Positions 35,670 to 45,428 of a stretch of 64,000 nucleotides of DNA are shown here, in pieces (within the stretch, counting starts at the first letter, position 1; each line of letters starts with the position of its first letter). The notes beneath the pieces are model-generated. The model did no database searches and had not been told where the DNA came from. It saw nothing but the letters and a program-made list of their open reading frames with translations. The stretch spans positions 1 through 64,000 of the forward strand of contig NZ_PKGB01000007.1 in the NCBI RefSeq assembly GCF_002848135.1, read 5' to 3'. The translations under genes and the position numbers were made by a program. Origin of the DNA: Hydrogenovibrio sp. SC-1 (GTDB taxonomy: Bacteria; Pseudomonadota; Gammaproteobacteria; Thiomicrospirales; Thiomicrospiraceae).

Positions 35670-36860
35670 TTAAAATAAATTGTGTGGATTTCTCAAACTG
35701 GGTTGGCTGAGGACGCGCCAATAGAGCGATAATAACAACCCAAATCCCAGTATCCAACTCCATTGACTCAGTTGTAGCCAAAGGCTCAAAAACTCGGGAC
35801 TGATTACGGGGAGTAATACCCGAAACATCGCGGCGATAGCCAAACTAATGAAGACCCACTTTAAGCCCTTGGGAGGCTCAAATACATTGCGGTTGGTATG
35901 GCCTAAACTGATGCGCGCGACCATCGCTGAGCACAGTAATCCGATGCCGCCAGCGGTCATGGCATGTAGCGCATAGGTCGGGTGGATGATATTGAGTCCC
36001 GCAAGACCATAAAGCGCAATCCCGAGTGTCATAAAACCATACGCTAGATGCAAAGGCCATAATAGCGGTGCTTTCCAAATGTTTGGGTGATACCAGTGGT
36101 TGCCTCGCAGCGCAAAAACCATTGCGGTTGGCAAGGCGATAGCTGTCATGAGCCAGTGGTTAGGGGCAATGACGGCGCAGATAAGGACGCCAATCAATCC
36201 AATCAACGCTAAACGATTGAGCCATCGCGTTTCCGATAGGGGCGACAACTGTAGGGTTCTTTCGGTAAAAAAGGGCAGAGTGCGACCGATCATGGTGAGG
36301 TTAATGGCGATAACTAGAAATAATCCCATAATCACGGTATTGGACAAGGTCAGTTGCCAGCCCCAAATTGGAGATGTTTGCCACCCCAATGCTTGAGCGT
36401 AAAACAGCATATTGACCAGCAGTAGTAGCGTAAACTTGCTCAACAAGCCTGTCTGTGCCCATAATGACTTTTGCCATACCGGCCAGGCAAATAACGCCAC
36501 CAATAACAAATTAAACCCCAAATCAAACAATGCGATCCACGCGATTGGCAATGAAAATAATAACCCTAAACGCGCCAAACACCAGAACAGAAAGGCCATC
36601 GCCAACGGCCAGCCAGAAGCGCTATTCATGCCGCTCCAATTCATAACTGCTGTCAGTAAAAACCCTGTGACCGTCGCCAGAGCATAGCCAAATACCATTT
36701 CATGACCATGCCAGTGAATCGCTTCAATATTTGAAAATGCGCCACTAAAGCTAGGAGATTGAAACCACCAAGTCAGCATGGCGATAACCGCAAAGGTGAC
36801 AGCACCTAAGAAAAAAGGGCGGAAGGCGCGTTCAAAAAAATAGCCAGTCTTGATCGTCAT
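35670..36860 (-). CDS. nnrS: NnrS family haem/copper membrane protein
   Basis: A 396-residue protein with about 12 membrane helices and the conserved NnrS features: R-P-F-F-L-G near the N-terminus, I-H-W-H-G-H-E-M-V-F-G-Y-A, and H-A-M-T-A-G-G-I-G near residue 310. NnrS proteins relieve nitrosative stress in cells that meet NO and are commonly under NsrR or NNR. It is divergent from nsrR with a shared 148-bp region holding an NsrR-like box. Confidence 0.92.
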   Translation of the reverse strand: MTIKTGYFFERAFRPFFLGAVTFAVIAMLTWWFQSPSFSGAFSNIEAIHWHGHEMVFGYALATVTGFLLTAVMNWSGMNSASGWPLAMAFLFWCLARLGLLFSLPIAWIALFDLGFNLLLVALFAWPVWQKSLWAQTGLLSKFTLLLLVNMLFYAQALGWQTSPIWGWQLTLSNTVIMGLFLVIAINLTMIGRTLPFFTERTLQLSPLSETRWLNRLALIGLIGVLICAVIAPNHWLMTAIALPTAMVFALRGNHWYHPNIWKAPLLWPLHLAYGFMTLGIALYGLAGLNIIHPTYALHAMTAGGIGLLCSAMVARISLGHTNRNVFEPPKGLKWVFISLAIAAMFRVLLPVISPEFLSLWLQLSQWSWILGFGLLLSLYWRVLSQPSLRNPHNLF

Positions 36861-36888
36861 TTAGGTCTCGATTAAAAGATAATAATAA

Positions 36889-36911
36889 AAGATTCATTTA
36901 ATATGAATGTT
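36889..36911. promoter_or_regulatory. NsrR-like operator between nnrS and nsrR
   Basis: The sequence from 36889 reads AAGATTCATTTAATATGAAT followed by GTT. It agrees at 19 of 23 positions with the E. coli NsrR box as I remember it (AAGATGCATTT and its mirror half AAATGCATCTT). The core ATTCAT-TTAAT-ATGAAT is a perfect dyad. A second half-like element, GCATCTTATTTGAATCTT, follows at 36919-36936. Confidence 0.65.
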
Positions 36912-37008
36912 TAAAGGTGCATCTTATTTGAATCTTTTGTGGCTTGTCAACTATAATTGCTTAAAGAACAGACCTTGCCTGAATCGAATCACACTATGAG
37001 CGACCATT

Positions 37009-37443
37009 ATGCAATTGACCAAACAAACTGACTATGCCTTTCGTGTGCTCATGGCCTTGGCCGCAACGCCCAGCCCGCAATTACTACAGATTCAAAAGAT
37101 TGTTGACCGCTTTCAAATTTCAAAAAGTCATGTCACCAAGATTGTGCAAAAACTGGTTCATCATGGCTATGTTGAAGCGGTGCGTGGCCAAAAAGGCGGG
37201 GTAAGATTGGCAAAGCCGCTTCACCAAATTCAGTTGCGTGAAATTGTTGAATTAATGGAAAACAATCTTGAAGCGGTCAATTGTAATGAGCCCATTTGTT
37301 TTATTCGCAGTCATTGCCAATTAAAAAAACACTTGCAACAGGCCACTCAACAATACCTGCAATATTTAGAAGGGGTGACTTTGGCAGACATTATGTCACC
37401 AACCCTCAGTCAAGAATTTGGTAAGATAACGACCTTAAATTAA
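37009..37443 (+). CDS. nsrR: NsrR, Rrf2-family nitric-oxide-sensing repressor
   Basis: A 144-residue winged-helix protein starting M-Q-L-T-K-Q-T-D-Y-A, with the recognition helix in Q-I-S-K-S-H-V-T-K-I-V-Q-K-L. Its three cluster cysteines are C92, C97 and C103 (C-x4-C-x5-C), as in E. coli NsrR. A [Fe-S] cluster is destroyed or nitrosylated by NO, lifting repression of detoxification genes. Divergent nnrS and the cytochrome c gene are the obvious targets. Confidence 0.88.
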   Translation: MQLTKQTDYAFRVLMALAATPSPQLLQIQKIVDRFQISKSHVTKIVQKLVHHGYVEAVRGQKGGVRLAKPLHQIQLREIVELMENNLEAVNCNEPICFIRSHCQLKKHLQQATQQYLQYLEGVTLADIMSPTLSQEFGKITTLN

Positions 37444-37485
37444 TTGTGCCAGTTTGTGAGGCATCCTAATATTGAGAAGTCTGTT

Positions 37486-38343
37486 ATGAGTCGTGTATTT
37501 CGCCTGATTATTTCTTGCCCTGATCAAGTGGGGATTGTGGCCAAAGTTGCCGGATTCATCGCCTCTGAAGGCGGTTCCATTGTTGAAGCCAATCATCATA
37601 CCGATGCCATTAATCAATGGTTTTTTATGCGCCATGAAATCTTGGCTTCCTCGCTAAAAAGTGATTTGGAAGGGTTTAAACAGAAGTTTGCCCCGATTGC
37701 CGAACAATTCGATATGGATTGGCAAGTCACCGACTCGGGTCAAAAGAAAAAAATCGCGCTGTTTGCCTCCAAAGAATCCCACTGCTTAGCCGACTTACTG
37801 TATCGCTGGCATGAAGAAGATCTGCCAGGCGAAGTGGCTTGTGTGATTGCCAATCACGATGATTTACGACGCATGGTCGAATGGTATGACATTCCGTTTC
37901 ATCACATTCCGGTTACGCCTGATACCAAGCTGGACGCCTTTGCTGAAGCCCAAGCTCAAGTTGAACAGTATGGCATTGATGTGATTGTTTTAGCGCGCTA
38001 TATGCAAATTCTACCACCCAAAATGTGTGTCGATTATGCGGGCAAGGTGATTAATATCCATCACAGTTTTTTACCGTCTTTTGTCGGTGCTAAACCGTAC
38101 CATCAAGCCTATGAACGCGGGGTCAAATTGATTGGTGCCACCTGTCATTATGTAACCGAAGCCCTAGATGCCGGCCCGATTATTGAGCAAGACGTGATTC
38201 GCGTTAGCCATTCACATACGATTGAAGATATGCGCCGTTTGGGTAGAGATGTTGAAAAAACCGTGCTATCGCGTGGCCTTCGTTATCATCTAGAAGATCG
38301 AGTGTTGATTCATGGCAATAAAACCGTGGTATTTGGTAACTAG
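37486..38343 (+). CDS. purU: Formyltetrahydrofolate deformylase
   Basis: A 285-residue enzyme releasing formate from 10-formyl-THF. An N-terminal ACT domain (R-L-I-I-S-C-P-D-Q-V-G-I-V-A-K-V) precedes a formyltransferase-like catalytic domain with V-L-A-R-Y-M-Q-I-L-P, I-N-I-H-H-S-F-L-P-S-F-V-G-A-K-P-Y and the catalytic Asp in L-D-A-G-P-I-I-E-Q-D. The ATG at 37486 gives the canonical start; the frame extends upstream to a TTG without support. The 3' end overlaps convergent tmcA by 4 bp. Confidence 0.95.
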   Translation: MSRVFRLIISCPDQVGIVAKVAGFIASEGGSIVEANHHTDAINQWFFMRHEILASSLKSDLEGFKQKFAPIAEQFDMDWQVTDSGQKKKIALFASKESHCLADLLYRWHEEDLPGEVACVIANHDDLRRMVEWYDIPFHHIPVTPDTKLDAFAEAQAQVEQYGIDVIVLARYMQILPPKMCVDYAGKVINIHHSFLPSFVGAKPYHQAYERGVKLIGATCHYVTEALDAGPIIEQDVIRVSHSHTIEDMRRLGRDVEKTVLSRGLRYHLEDRVLIHGNKTVVFGN

Positions 38344-40520
38344 TCAGCGGCTGTTTGCATTTCCAATAACGCGGCTTTGAATTGCGATTCCAATGCCTTA
38401 CGAGGCATTGGCAGATTTGACCAAGGGTGGTTTTGTAACACCTTTTGACACCAAAAATCGCCCAGGCCTGGGTGTTTTAAACAACTTGGATTTGATAACG
38501 TCCATTCCCGCAACCGCCATGAAATCGCCTCAAAAGGTTGCCCTGCCAAGTAATTCTCTGGAAAGGACTCTGTTTGCGGCAAAAACGGTTGCAATAGCAT
38601 TAGTAGTTCATAAACCAGTTCAAAATCGAGTTGCTGGAATCCATCCGTTAATTGCCAAACAAACTGGCGTGCAAACCCGCATTGTTGTGTGAGGGCGTTT
38701 GCGGATGTAGACAAAGGCGCAATCATCGCCACGCTGTGAAAGCCGCTGGCTTTGTCTTTTTGACCCCCTAAATGTACCGGCACAAACCCCGCCTTCCCCC
38801 AAAATTTAACCAGGCCTGGGCTGGCTCCAAAGCTGGTGGTAAAAGCATCCAACTTCGTTTCGTTTTGCAAAGCGGACATAAAATGCGTTAACAGTTGGCT
38901 CCCCATTCCTTGGTTTTGCCATTCAGCGTCAATGGCAAGCCTCTGGATACGTAAGGTTTTTAAGCTGAGCCATTGGGCTTGGTGACTGTTCTTCGCCATC
39001 AGTTGTGGAAACAAATGACCTTGTTGTCGTTGCTGAGCGCTAGATACCGGTAAATTCCCTTCATGGAGGGCGCGCAATACGCCAATGAGATCATTATCCG
39101 TTTTGGCAACCCAAAGCTGTTGGTTGGGCACTTCAAGCAATTGCATCAAGTCATTAGGGCGGGTTTGATAATGTGCTTGGCTCAGTAGTTGGAATAGGCT
39201 GTAAAGATAAGCATGCCCATCTGGTTTATCTAAAATCGCCATGGGGGTGATTGGATAAAACTGAGGGGCGGCAGAGGCCATATTGGGCGTTTTGAGGTCA
39301 GTTGAAGGTTGTGCAGAACCATTTTGAAAGCCCAGTAATTGGTTTAGGGTGTCTTCTAAAGGGTCTTGTGCGTTCCAGCGAATCGGTTGTGTCAGAGTGA
39401 TGGATTTCCAATCAGGGAAATGTTGCTGCAGGTATTCACTGAGTTTTAAAGTGAACCCGCGTCCAGAGCCTTCATAGCCTTGTTGGGTGGTTGAAAGTAG
39501 GACACGAGAATGTTTGTGTAGTAAGGCCTGTATCATCGGTAAAGGTAAATGCGCAGCTTCATCAACCATCAATACATCGGTTGCTAAAGGGGTTTGGGAA
39601 GCTAATAGCGCATCGGGTGCTTGAAACTGCACCGTTAACCGCTGGCCGTTTAAACTAAAAACAGCCAGGCCCGTCGTGCCCTTTAGGTATGGGCGTTTTT
39701 CTACGAATGTCAGTCCTTTTGTTGACCATGAATTATTGGGGATTTTCAAGCTTGCTTCCATGGCAACAATAGCGTTTTCCAATTGTGGGCGTCTTGCCGC
39801 GGTCAGGGTGATATGCTGTTTCCCTTCTGTCAGCAATGTTAAGCACGCCAACCCTAAGGTATAAGACTTACCTCGACCACGATCTGCTGTTAATACCAAT
39901 GGCCGTTTTCGATGACCAAATGCCAGGTGATGAATGGCTTTAATTGCTTGTTGTTGGTCGTTAGTCGGTAGGGGTGTTTTCGACGGTGTCGTTGTGTCAA
40001 CCCAATGGCTTAAATCCGGCAGATCGGTTTCTGGAAATAGCCAAAGCGCACGGTTTTGCAAGTTATCCCATAAGTAGCTTTGGAAGCCTTTTAAGGACTC
40101 ATCAAGTGATAAGGGCGCATTTAAATAGGGGCGTACAGCCGGATTCGGTTGAGATAAAAATGCCGCTTTCGGCGGTAAACAAATATAACAACAGCCCCCC
40201 GCGCGAATCATGCCGATGATGATGGCTAGAGCATCGGCATCAAACCCCAGTTCAGCATCAAAAATCGCAAAGTCAGTTTCTTGTCCAAGTTGATGTTTGA
40301 GAGACTTGACCCCGATGGAACTTGCTTGCGGCAGCTTGGATAGCCAAGAATCCGTATTGGGTTCACCGACAATCAATCCCTGTTGGCCAGTGGGAATTAA
40401 ATCTTGCAGTTGTTGCCAGCGCCAGGACGCATCTCCACACACCACTACACACGCTCGATGATAATGGCGTTGAAGTTGTTGGTGCAGTTGGGCAGACCAG
40501 TTTTGGGTATTGAGCGTCAA
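38340..40520 (-). CDS. tmcA: tRNA(Met) cytidine acetyltransferase
   Basis: A 726-residue RNA acetylase making N4-acetylcytidine at the wobble base of elongator tRNA(Met). The N-terminal DUF1726-like domain is followed by an RNA helicase module (Walker A T-A-D-R-G-R-G-K-S-Y, Walker B V-D-E-A-A-H-L-P) and a GNAT domain (I-Q-R-L-A-I-D-A-E-W-Q-N-Q-G-M-G-S-Q-L). The only upstream start in frame is a TTG at 40520 with no clear ribosome-binding site, so the true start is somewhat uncertain. It holds two CAGGCCTGG copies and one GGGCCTGG variant. Confidence 0.92.
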   Translation of the reverse strand: MTLNTQNWSAQLHQQLQRHYHRACVVVCGDASWRWQQLQDLIPTGQQGLIVGEPNTDSWLSKLPQASSIGVKSLKHQLGQETDFAIFDAELGFDADALAIIIGMIRAGGCCYICLPPKAAFLSQPNPAVRPYLNAPLSLDESLKGFQSYLWDNLQNRALWLFPETDLPDLSHWVDTTTPSKTPLPTNDQQQAIKAIHHLAFGHRKRPLVLTADRGRGKSYTLGLACLTLLTEGKQHITLTAARRPQLENAIVAMEASLKIPNNSWSTKGLTFVEKRPYLKGTTGLAVFSLNGQRLTVQFQAPDALLASQTPLATDVLMVDEAAHLPLPMIQALLHKHSRVLLSTTQQGYEGSGRGFTLKLSEYLQQHFPDWKSITLTQPIRWNAQDPLEDTLNQLLGFQNGSAQPSTDLKTPNMASAAPQFYPITPMAILDKPDGHAYLYSLFQLLSQAHYQTRPNDLMQLLEVPNQQLWVAKTDNDLIGVLRALHEGNLPVSSAQQRQQGHLFPQLMAKNSHQAQWLSLKTLRIQRLAIDAEWQNQGMGSQLLTHFMSALQNETKLDAFTTSFGASPGLVKFWGKAGFVPVHLGGQKDKASGFHSVAMIAPLSTSANALTQQCGFARQFVWQLTDGFQQLDFELVYELLMLLQPFLPQTESFPENYLAGQPFEAISWRLREWTLSNPSCLKHPGLGDFWCQKVLQNHPWSNLPMPRKALESQFKAALLEMQTAAD

Positions 40521-40604
40521 GGGTGTCGGCTTGTTTTGTCTGAATAAGAATGAATAACAATGTATTAGAAATTTAGCACAAAGGTCGAGTTCTGTCTAAT
40601 GGAT

Positions 40605-41984
40605 CTAACGCTGGTTGACCTGAAAGTGAACCCAGGTGTCGGTTGGTTGGTAATAAACCGAAAACCGCTCGCCGTGATTGGCTGAAACCAATTGCACTTG
40701 CAACGTCTCGCCATCCACAAAGTGGGTTTTAAGCTGCAACCCCCTTGGCGTTCGGGTTTTAATACTGGCTTGTGGTTCGCCCTGACAGCCTGCTGGCGCA
40801 AAATACAAAGTGCGGGTTTGACCTGGCGAAATTGAAACAGACACGGATTTGGGTGAGGTGGACGGAATAATCACCAGGCCTGGTTGTTTTGGGGTGTGAA
40901 ACTGCCAGTGCAAATGATGGCGCTGACCACCTTCTTGCCAATCCATTTCTGCTTGATAGGTTTGATTCCAATGTAGCCGATGTTTGGGAAACAAAGCAAT
41001 CCATTCTGGTTTCGAATTTTGAAGGTGCGGATAGCGATCATTCGGATCCGTTAGATTGGTCAAAATGGCCTCCGCTGTCACGGCGCGTTTTCCGGAATCA
41101 CTAAGCTGATAAAGCTTAAAACTGTTGTTAATAAACTGAATACGCCCTTTATAAATGGGATTGATTTGCACATGCACCGGATAACCGGAAACATTGCAAT
41201 TGGGGAGCGGGTCGGGCTCTTCTTCATAAAAGACCGGGGCAACCTCCGCATGGTTTGCTGGCCAATGAATTAATTTAGGTGCGGCCATGGCCGGCACATT
41301 AAGCGCCATTTGATAGGCTTTTTGGCTGACTCTGATTCCCGACTGACAAAGATCTTGATAATAATAACGACCGAGTTTTGCCGCTTGGGGCGATTGGCAC
41401 AGTTGATTCAAGTCGGCATTGCCCGTTTGCGCAACCAAAGCCGTTTTGACTTTGCCATGTTGATCATCCGCTATACCCAGACCGATTTGGGTGTGGGTAA
41501 AGTTTAACAGCGTTAAGCGATGATAAATGGCCGACATTAAGTCGCCAATTAACAAATCGGCAGATGGTTTGTTGTAGGCAATGACCTCTCGAACAGGACT
41601 GTGGTAGCCGCTGGAAAACGCCCGTTGTTTGGGTGTTTCGCCGCTAAAATTGGCCAGGCCTGGTTGTTGTTGGTGGCTTTGTTGGTCATTTTGCACGCTA
41701 TACAAGGCATGTTGGCGAGCCGTATTCGATAAGATTGGGTTCGGTGCAAATGGCGGTAAATTTAGCGATTGGCGCAATTGGTTGATCAACTGTATAGCGT
41801 GTTGCTCTTGGCGCTGGATTTCAGTTTCAGACCAAACGGTTGGAGAGGTCTCGGTATTTTGAGTTGGCGCACTCTTAACCGAGCTGAGATTACTTGGCGG
41901 GGTTAAAAGTTGCTCTAATCCACTGCTGTAAAACCAGATCAAAATCGCCGAGAACAAGGCTGCGACTAATATTTTTAGCGTCAT
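40605..41984 (-). CDS. Membrane-anchored CAP/SCP-PR1-domain protein (paralogue)
   Basis: A 459-residue protein with an uncleaved or weakly cleaved N-terminal helix. A CAP domain (about 70-210) contains T-A-R-Q-H-A-L-Y, A-Y-N-K and the helix S-A-I-Y-H-R-L-T-L-L-N. A C-terminal region carries V-F-Y-E-E-E-P-D-P-L-P-N-C-N-V-S-G-Y-P-V-H-V-Q-I-N-P, closely matching the lipoprotein at 7853-9241. The shared segment after the CAP domain appears specific to this pair. Two CAGGCCTGG copies are inside. Start ATG at 41984 (an adjacent TTG is in frame). Confidence 0.75.
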   Translation of the reverse strand: MTLKILVAALFSAILIWFYSSGLEQLLTPPSNLSSVKSAPTQNTETSPTVWSETEIQRQEQHAIQLINQLRQSLNLPPFAPNPILSNTARQHALYSVQNDQQSHQQQPGLANFSGETPKQRAFSSGYHSPVREVIAYNKPSADLLIGDLMSAIYHRLTLLNFTHTQIGLGIADDQHGKVKTALVAQTGNADLNQLCQSPQAAKLGRYYYQDLCQSGIRVSQKAYQMALNVPAMAAPKLIHWPANHAEVAPVFYEEEPDPLPNCNVSGYPVHVQINPIYKGRIQFINNSFKLYQLSDSGKRAVTAEAILTNLTDPNDRYPHLQNSKPEWIALFPKHRLHWNQTYQAEMDWQEGGQRHHLHWQFHTPKQPGLVIIPSTSPKSVSVSISPGQTRTLYFAPAGCQGEPQASIKTRTPRGLQLKTHFVDGETLQVQLVSANHGERFSVYYQPTDTWVHFQVNQR

Positions 41985-42115
41985 CAAAAAAAGATCACTC
42001 TATCATTCATTTCGATTCAATTCTCATTACACTGAGGATACGATATTGCCATAAATACGGCAAGCTTTGTCGGCAGTGAAATCGGATTCGGTTTGAAAAG
42101 TCGGGTTGGGGTGGT

Positions 42116-42784
42116 ATGATTTTAGCCAATGTAACTGATTGGTTATTTAACCGAGCCAATAAAAAAGAGGACAAACCTTTGTTGATCCCCAAAAATAAGA
42201 CGGCCTTAAAAATTTTAGAGACGGCAACCGAATTGTTCGCAGAACAGGGGTTTGATGGTGCCAAAATGGATGATTTGTGTGCCCGAAGTGGTGCCAATAA
42301 AGCCAGTATTTATTATCACTTTAAAGACAAAGCCAATCTATATGAAGTGGTATTAACACGCTTATTTCAAACGATTGTGGATCAAGTCATCGTAGCGGTG
42401 GATGCAGAGAAAGACCTGGTTGCTAAACTGGATGCATTGATCGAAACCTTTGCCAAAGCCACCTATCAAAACAAACAAATGCCTGCTGCGCTGATGCGTG
42501 AAATTGCATCAGGTGGCACCCACATGCCCGTTCCTGCGAGAGCACAAATGCAGCGACTGCTACACTGTTTGAAGCAAATCCTGGATGCCGGAGAACAGGC
42601 TGCGTTATTTCATTCGGCTAATCCGCTCACCATTCATTTTATGATTATTGGCAGTATCTGCTTTTTCAATACCAGCGAACCGATGCGCCGCAGCATCGAT
42701 TCTGACATTCAAGTTGACCCGAGTTTAGACCAAGCCATTGTCGAAATTTCGACGCTTGTACGAAACGCCTTGTTAAAAGCCTAA
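42116..42784 (+). CDS. TetR-family transcriptional regulator
   Basis: A 222-residue regulator with the TetR helix-turn-helix (A-T-E-L-F-A-E-Q-G-F-D-G-A-K-M-D-D-L-C-A, then S-G-A-N-K-A-S-I-Y-Y-H-F-K-D-K) starting near residue 30 and a helical ligand-binding domain. It is followed by a long palindrome directly upstream of an RND exporter gene, so it very probably represses that operon and responds to an exported or toxic compound. GGGGTGGT precedes the ATG. Confidence 0.88.
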   Translation: MILANVTDWLFNRANKKEDKPLLIPKNKTALKILETATELFAEQGFDGAKMDDLCARSGANKASIYYHFKDKANLYEVVLTRLFQTIVDQVIVAVDAEKDLVAKLDALIETFAKATYQNKQMPAALMREIASGGTHMPVPARAQMQRLLHCLKQILDAGEQAALFHSANPLTIHFMIIGSICFFNTSEPMRRSIDSDIQVDPSLDQAIVEISTLVRNALLKA

Positions 42785-42859
42785 TATATTGTCGTAAAAC
42801 GCGGTTCTTTGCGCTGCGCTTTTTGCAGTTTAAAAAAATCGTAAAAATCGTTATTGCTT

Positions 42860-42896
42860 AAATATAACTAAATAGTTAAACTATTTGGTTATATTT
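42860..42896. promoter_or_regulatory. Long palindromic operator for the adjacent TetR regulator
   Basis: Arms AAATATAACTAAATAGT (42860-42876) and ACTATTTGGTTATATTT (42880-42896) pair at 16 of 17 positions around TAA. The palindrome ends one base before the TGGAG ribosome-binding site of the RND gene, so a bound dimer pair would block transcription or sit over the start region. Confidence 0.8.
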
Positions 42897-42911
42897 TGGA
42901 GAAAACTAAAA

Positions 42912-45428
42912 ATGATTAAACGCGTGAATCTTTACACTGAAAAACAATTGGGTCGTTTTGGGGTTTTATTGGCGAAATACCCAAAGCTGTTTGTGGTGCT
43001 TTCTTTATTAATGGTGGCGATTTCTGCATCGCACCTACCGCAAATGAAAGTGGATACCTCAACAGAAGGTTTCTTGCATGCATCTGATCCTGCTCGCATT
43101 GCTTATGATGCGTTTCGTAATCAATTTGGTCGGGATGAGAAGATTGTGGTAGCCATTGAAACCGATGACATTTTTCAGCTTGATCATCTGACCCAGCTGC
43201 GTGATTTGCATCATGCGTTGGAAACACAAGTTCCGCATTTGTTTGAAATCACCTCTCTTATTAATGCGCGCCAAACCCAAGGGCAGGGTGATCGATTGGT
43301 GGTGGACGATTTAATGGCAGAGTGGCCACAAACGCAACATGAGGCTAATGTCATTAAACAACAGGCATTAGCTAATCCGTTGTATCAAAACTTATTAGTG
43401 AACCCATCCGGAAATTTCACGGTGCTGGTTCTGGAATCGAATACCTATACCTCAAAGGGTGATGAAAGCAATACTCAAAAAGTCAGTGACACCGAGCCGA
43501 TGTCAACCGAGAATTTGGATTTAGAAGATGCCTTTGCAGGCTTTGATGAAGCGGTTCCTAACGTGAACGGTGCGCCAACCAGCACACAAAACAAACCTGA
43601 CTTTATCAGCGATAAAGAAAACAGTGAAATGGTGCTTGCGGTGGCAGACATCGTTAAGCAATACGAAACAGACGATTTTAAAATCTATGTAGCGGGTTCG
43701 CCGTCGGTTACTGCTTTTTTGAAAAGTTCAATTATGGGCGATATGCAAAAATTTATTGTAATGATTTTGAGTGCTATCGCCTTAATCCTTGCCTTGTTAT
43801 TTAGACGGGTCTCCGGTGTGGTCTTACCGCTATTTAGTGTGTTTTTAGCGGTGCTGGGTACGCTAGGCTTAATGGCTTGGAGTGGTACGCCGATTAAAGT
43901 CATGACTCAGGTAATGCCCTCGTTTTTATTGGCCGTCGGTATCGGTGCCGCCATCCATATTTTAGCGATATTTTATAAACACTTTGATGTCTACGGTAAT
44001 AAAAAAGCCGCCATTGTCCATACGCTGGAACATTCCGGTTTAGCAGTTATTATGACTTCATTAACCACCGCCGCAGGGATGGCTTCGTTTGCGCCATCTT
44101 CGGTTGCACCAGCATCCGACTTAGGGATTTTCTCAGCATTGGGGGTGATGATTGCGCTGGTCTTTACCTTGGTGTTATTGCCGGCATTGATTTTGGCCTT
44201 GCCGATTCGGCGTAAAGTAGTGGCTGAACACAAGGAGCATCACGACCGATTGGATCAATTTTTAAAATGGGTGGCCAATTTTTCACAAGATCATGCCAAG
44301 TCGATTGTGGTAGTGTCACTGTTGATTATGCTGACCAGTATTGGTTTGGCTTCCAAGGTCAGCTATTCACATAATCCACTGATTTGGTTCCCAGAAAATC
44401 ACCCAACGCGTGTGGCAACAGAGACGATTGATGATCGAATGCAAGGTTCTATCTCGCTGGAATTGTTACTGGATACCCATCAACAAAATGGTCTATACAA
44501 TTTAGCCGTTTTAAAAGCGATTGAAGCCTCTGTGAACGATTTACAAACCCTTCAAACCGATCATGCTTCCGTTGGAAAAGCCTTGAGTTTAGTGGACGTG
44601 CTAAAAGAAATTCACCAGGCCCTAAATGAAAATCGACCAGAATATTATCGCTTGGCGGAAAACGAAAAACTGATTCCGCAAGAAATCCTGTTGTTTGAAA
44701 ACTCTGGGTCGGATGATTTGCAGGATTTCGTTGATTCCCAATTTTCATTAGCCAGAATAACGGTGAAAACGCCTTGGGTGGATGCCTTTGCTTATGATGC
44801 TTTGTTGCAACAAGTGTCTGAAACGCTAAAACAGCATTTGCCCGCAGACATTACTGTGACCGCAACGGGCATGATTCCACTCTTAGCAAAAACGTCTTCT
44901 GCGGCGGTGACCAGTTCGGGAGAAAGCTATGTGATTGCATTTGTGGTAATTGCCGCCATGCTGATGTTATTGCTATCGAGCGTGAAACTGGGGTTATTGG
45001 CAATGATTCCCAACTTGCTGCCCGTGTTATTTATTCTAGCGGTGATGGTGGTATTTGGCCTGCCTCTGGATTTATTTACCATGTTGATTGGTGCCATCGT
45101 TATCGGGATTGCCGTGGATGATATCGTGCATTTTATGCACAACTTCCGGCGTTATCATTTGCAGGGCTACTCCAATCGTCAGAGCGTCGAAATGACCTTA
45201 ACCTCTAGCGGGCGCGCAATGATGATTACCACCCTGGTATTGTTTATCGGCTTTATGTTGTATTTGTTTGCCAGTATGTCGAATCTGTTTTTATTCGGTC
45301 TGTTAACAGCCATTGCCTTTGCCGTTGCCTTGATTGCCGTTTTCCTATTGGCTCCGGCATTGATGGCACTAACCTGCCCTGAAACCCCCACTTCACAAAC
45401 GCTAGAGAGTAATGGAGAGAAAGCCTAA
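42912..45428 (+). CDS. RND/MMPL-family exporter
   Basis: An 838-residue transporter with two repeats, each of one helix, a large periplasmic loop and five more helices. The helix-4-type motif G-I-A-V-D-D-I-V-H-F-M carries the proton-relay aspartates, and S-S-x-T/S-x-x-x-M-I-T-T/M-T-S-L-T-T-A-x-G-M-A-S-F is typical of MMPL/hopanoid-type (COG1033) exporters. The first periplasmic loop contains an acidic insert with L204-E-D-A-F-A-G-F-D212, similar to motifs in the partner outer-membrane protein. It overlaps the LolA-like gene by one base. The substrate is unknown, perhaps a lipid. ATG at 42912 follows GGAG. Confidence 0.87.
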   Translation: MIKRVNLYTEKQLGRFGVLLAKYPKLFVVLSLLMVAISASHLPQMKVDTSTEGFLHASDPARIAYDAFRNQFGRDEKIVVAIETDDIFQLDHLTQLRDLHHALETQVPHLFEITSLINARQTQGQGDRLVVDDLMAEWPQTQHEANVIKQQALANPLYQNLLVNPSGNFTVLVLESNTYTSKGDESNTQKVSDTEPMSTENLDLEDAFAGFDEAVPNVNGAPTSTQNKPDFISDKENSEMVLAVADIVKQYETDDFKIYVAGSPSVTAFLKSSIMGDMQKFIVMILSAIALILALLFRRVSGVVLPLFSVFLAVLGTLGLMAWSGTPIKVMTQVMPSFLLAVGIGAAIHILAIFYKHFDVYGNKKAAIVHTLEHSGLAVIMTSLTTAAGMASFAPSSVAPASDLGIFSALGVMIALVFTLVLLPALILALPIRRKVVAEHKEHHDRLDQFLKWVANFSQDHAKSIVVVSLLIMLTSIGLASKVSYSHNPLIWFPENHPTRVATETIDDRMQGSISLELLLDTHQQNGLYNLAVLKAIEASVNDLQTLQTDHASVGKALSLVDVLKEIHQALNENRPEYYRLAENEKLIPQEILLFENSGSDDLQDFVDSQFSLARITVKTPWVDAFAYDALLQQVSETLKQHLPADITVTATGMIPLLAKTSSAAVTSSGESYVIAFVVIAAMLMLLLSSVKLGLLAMIPNLLPVLFILAVMVVFGLPLDLFTMLIGAIVIGIAVDDIVHFMHNFRRYHLQGYSNRQSVEMTLTSSGRAMMITTLVLFIGFMLYLFASMSNLFLFGLLTAIAFAVALIAVFLLAPALMALTCPETPTSQTLESNGEKA

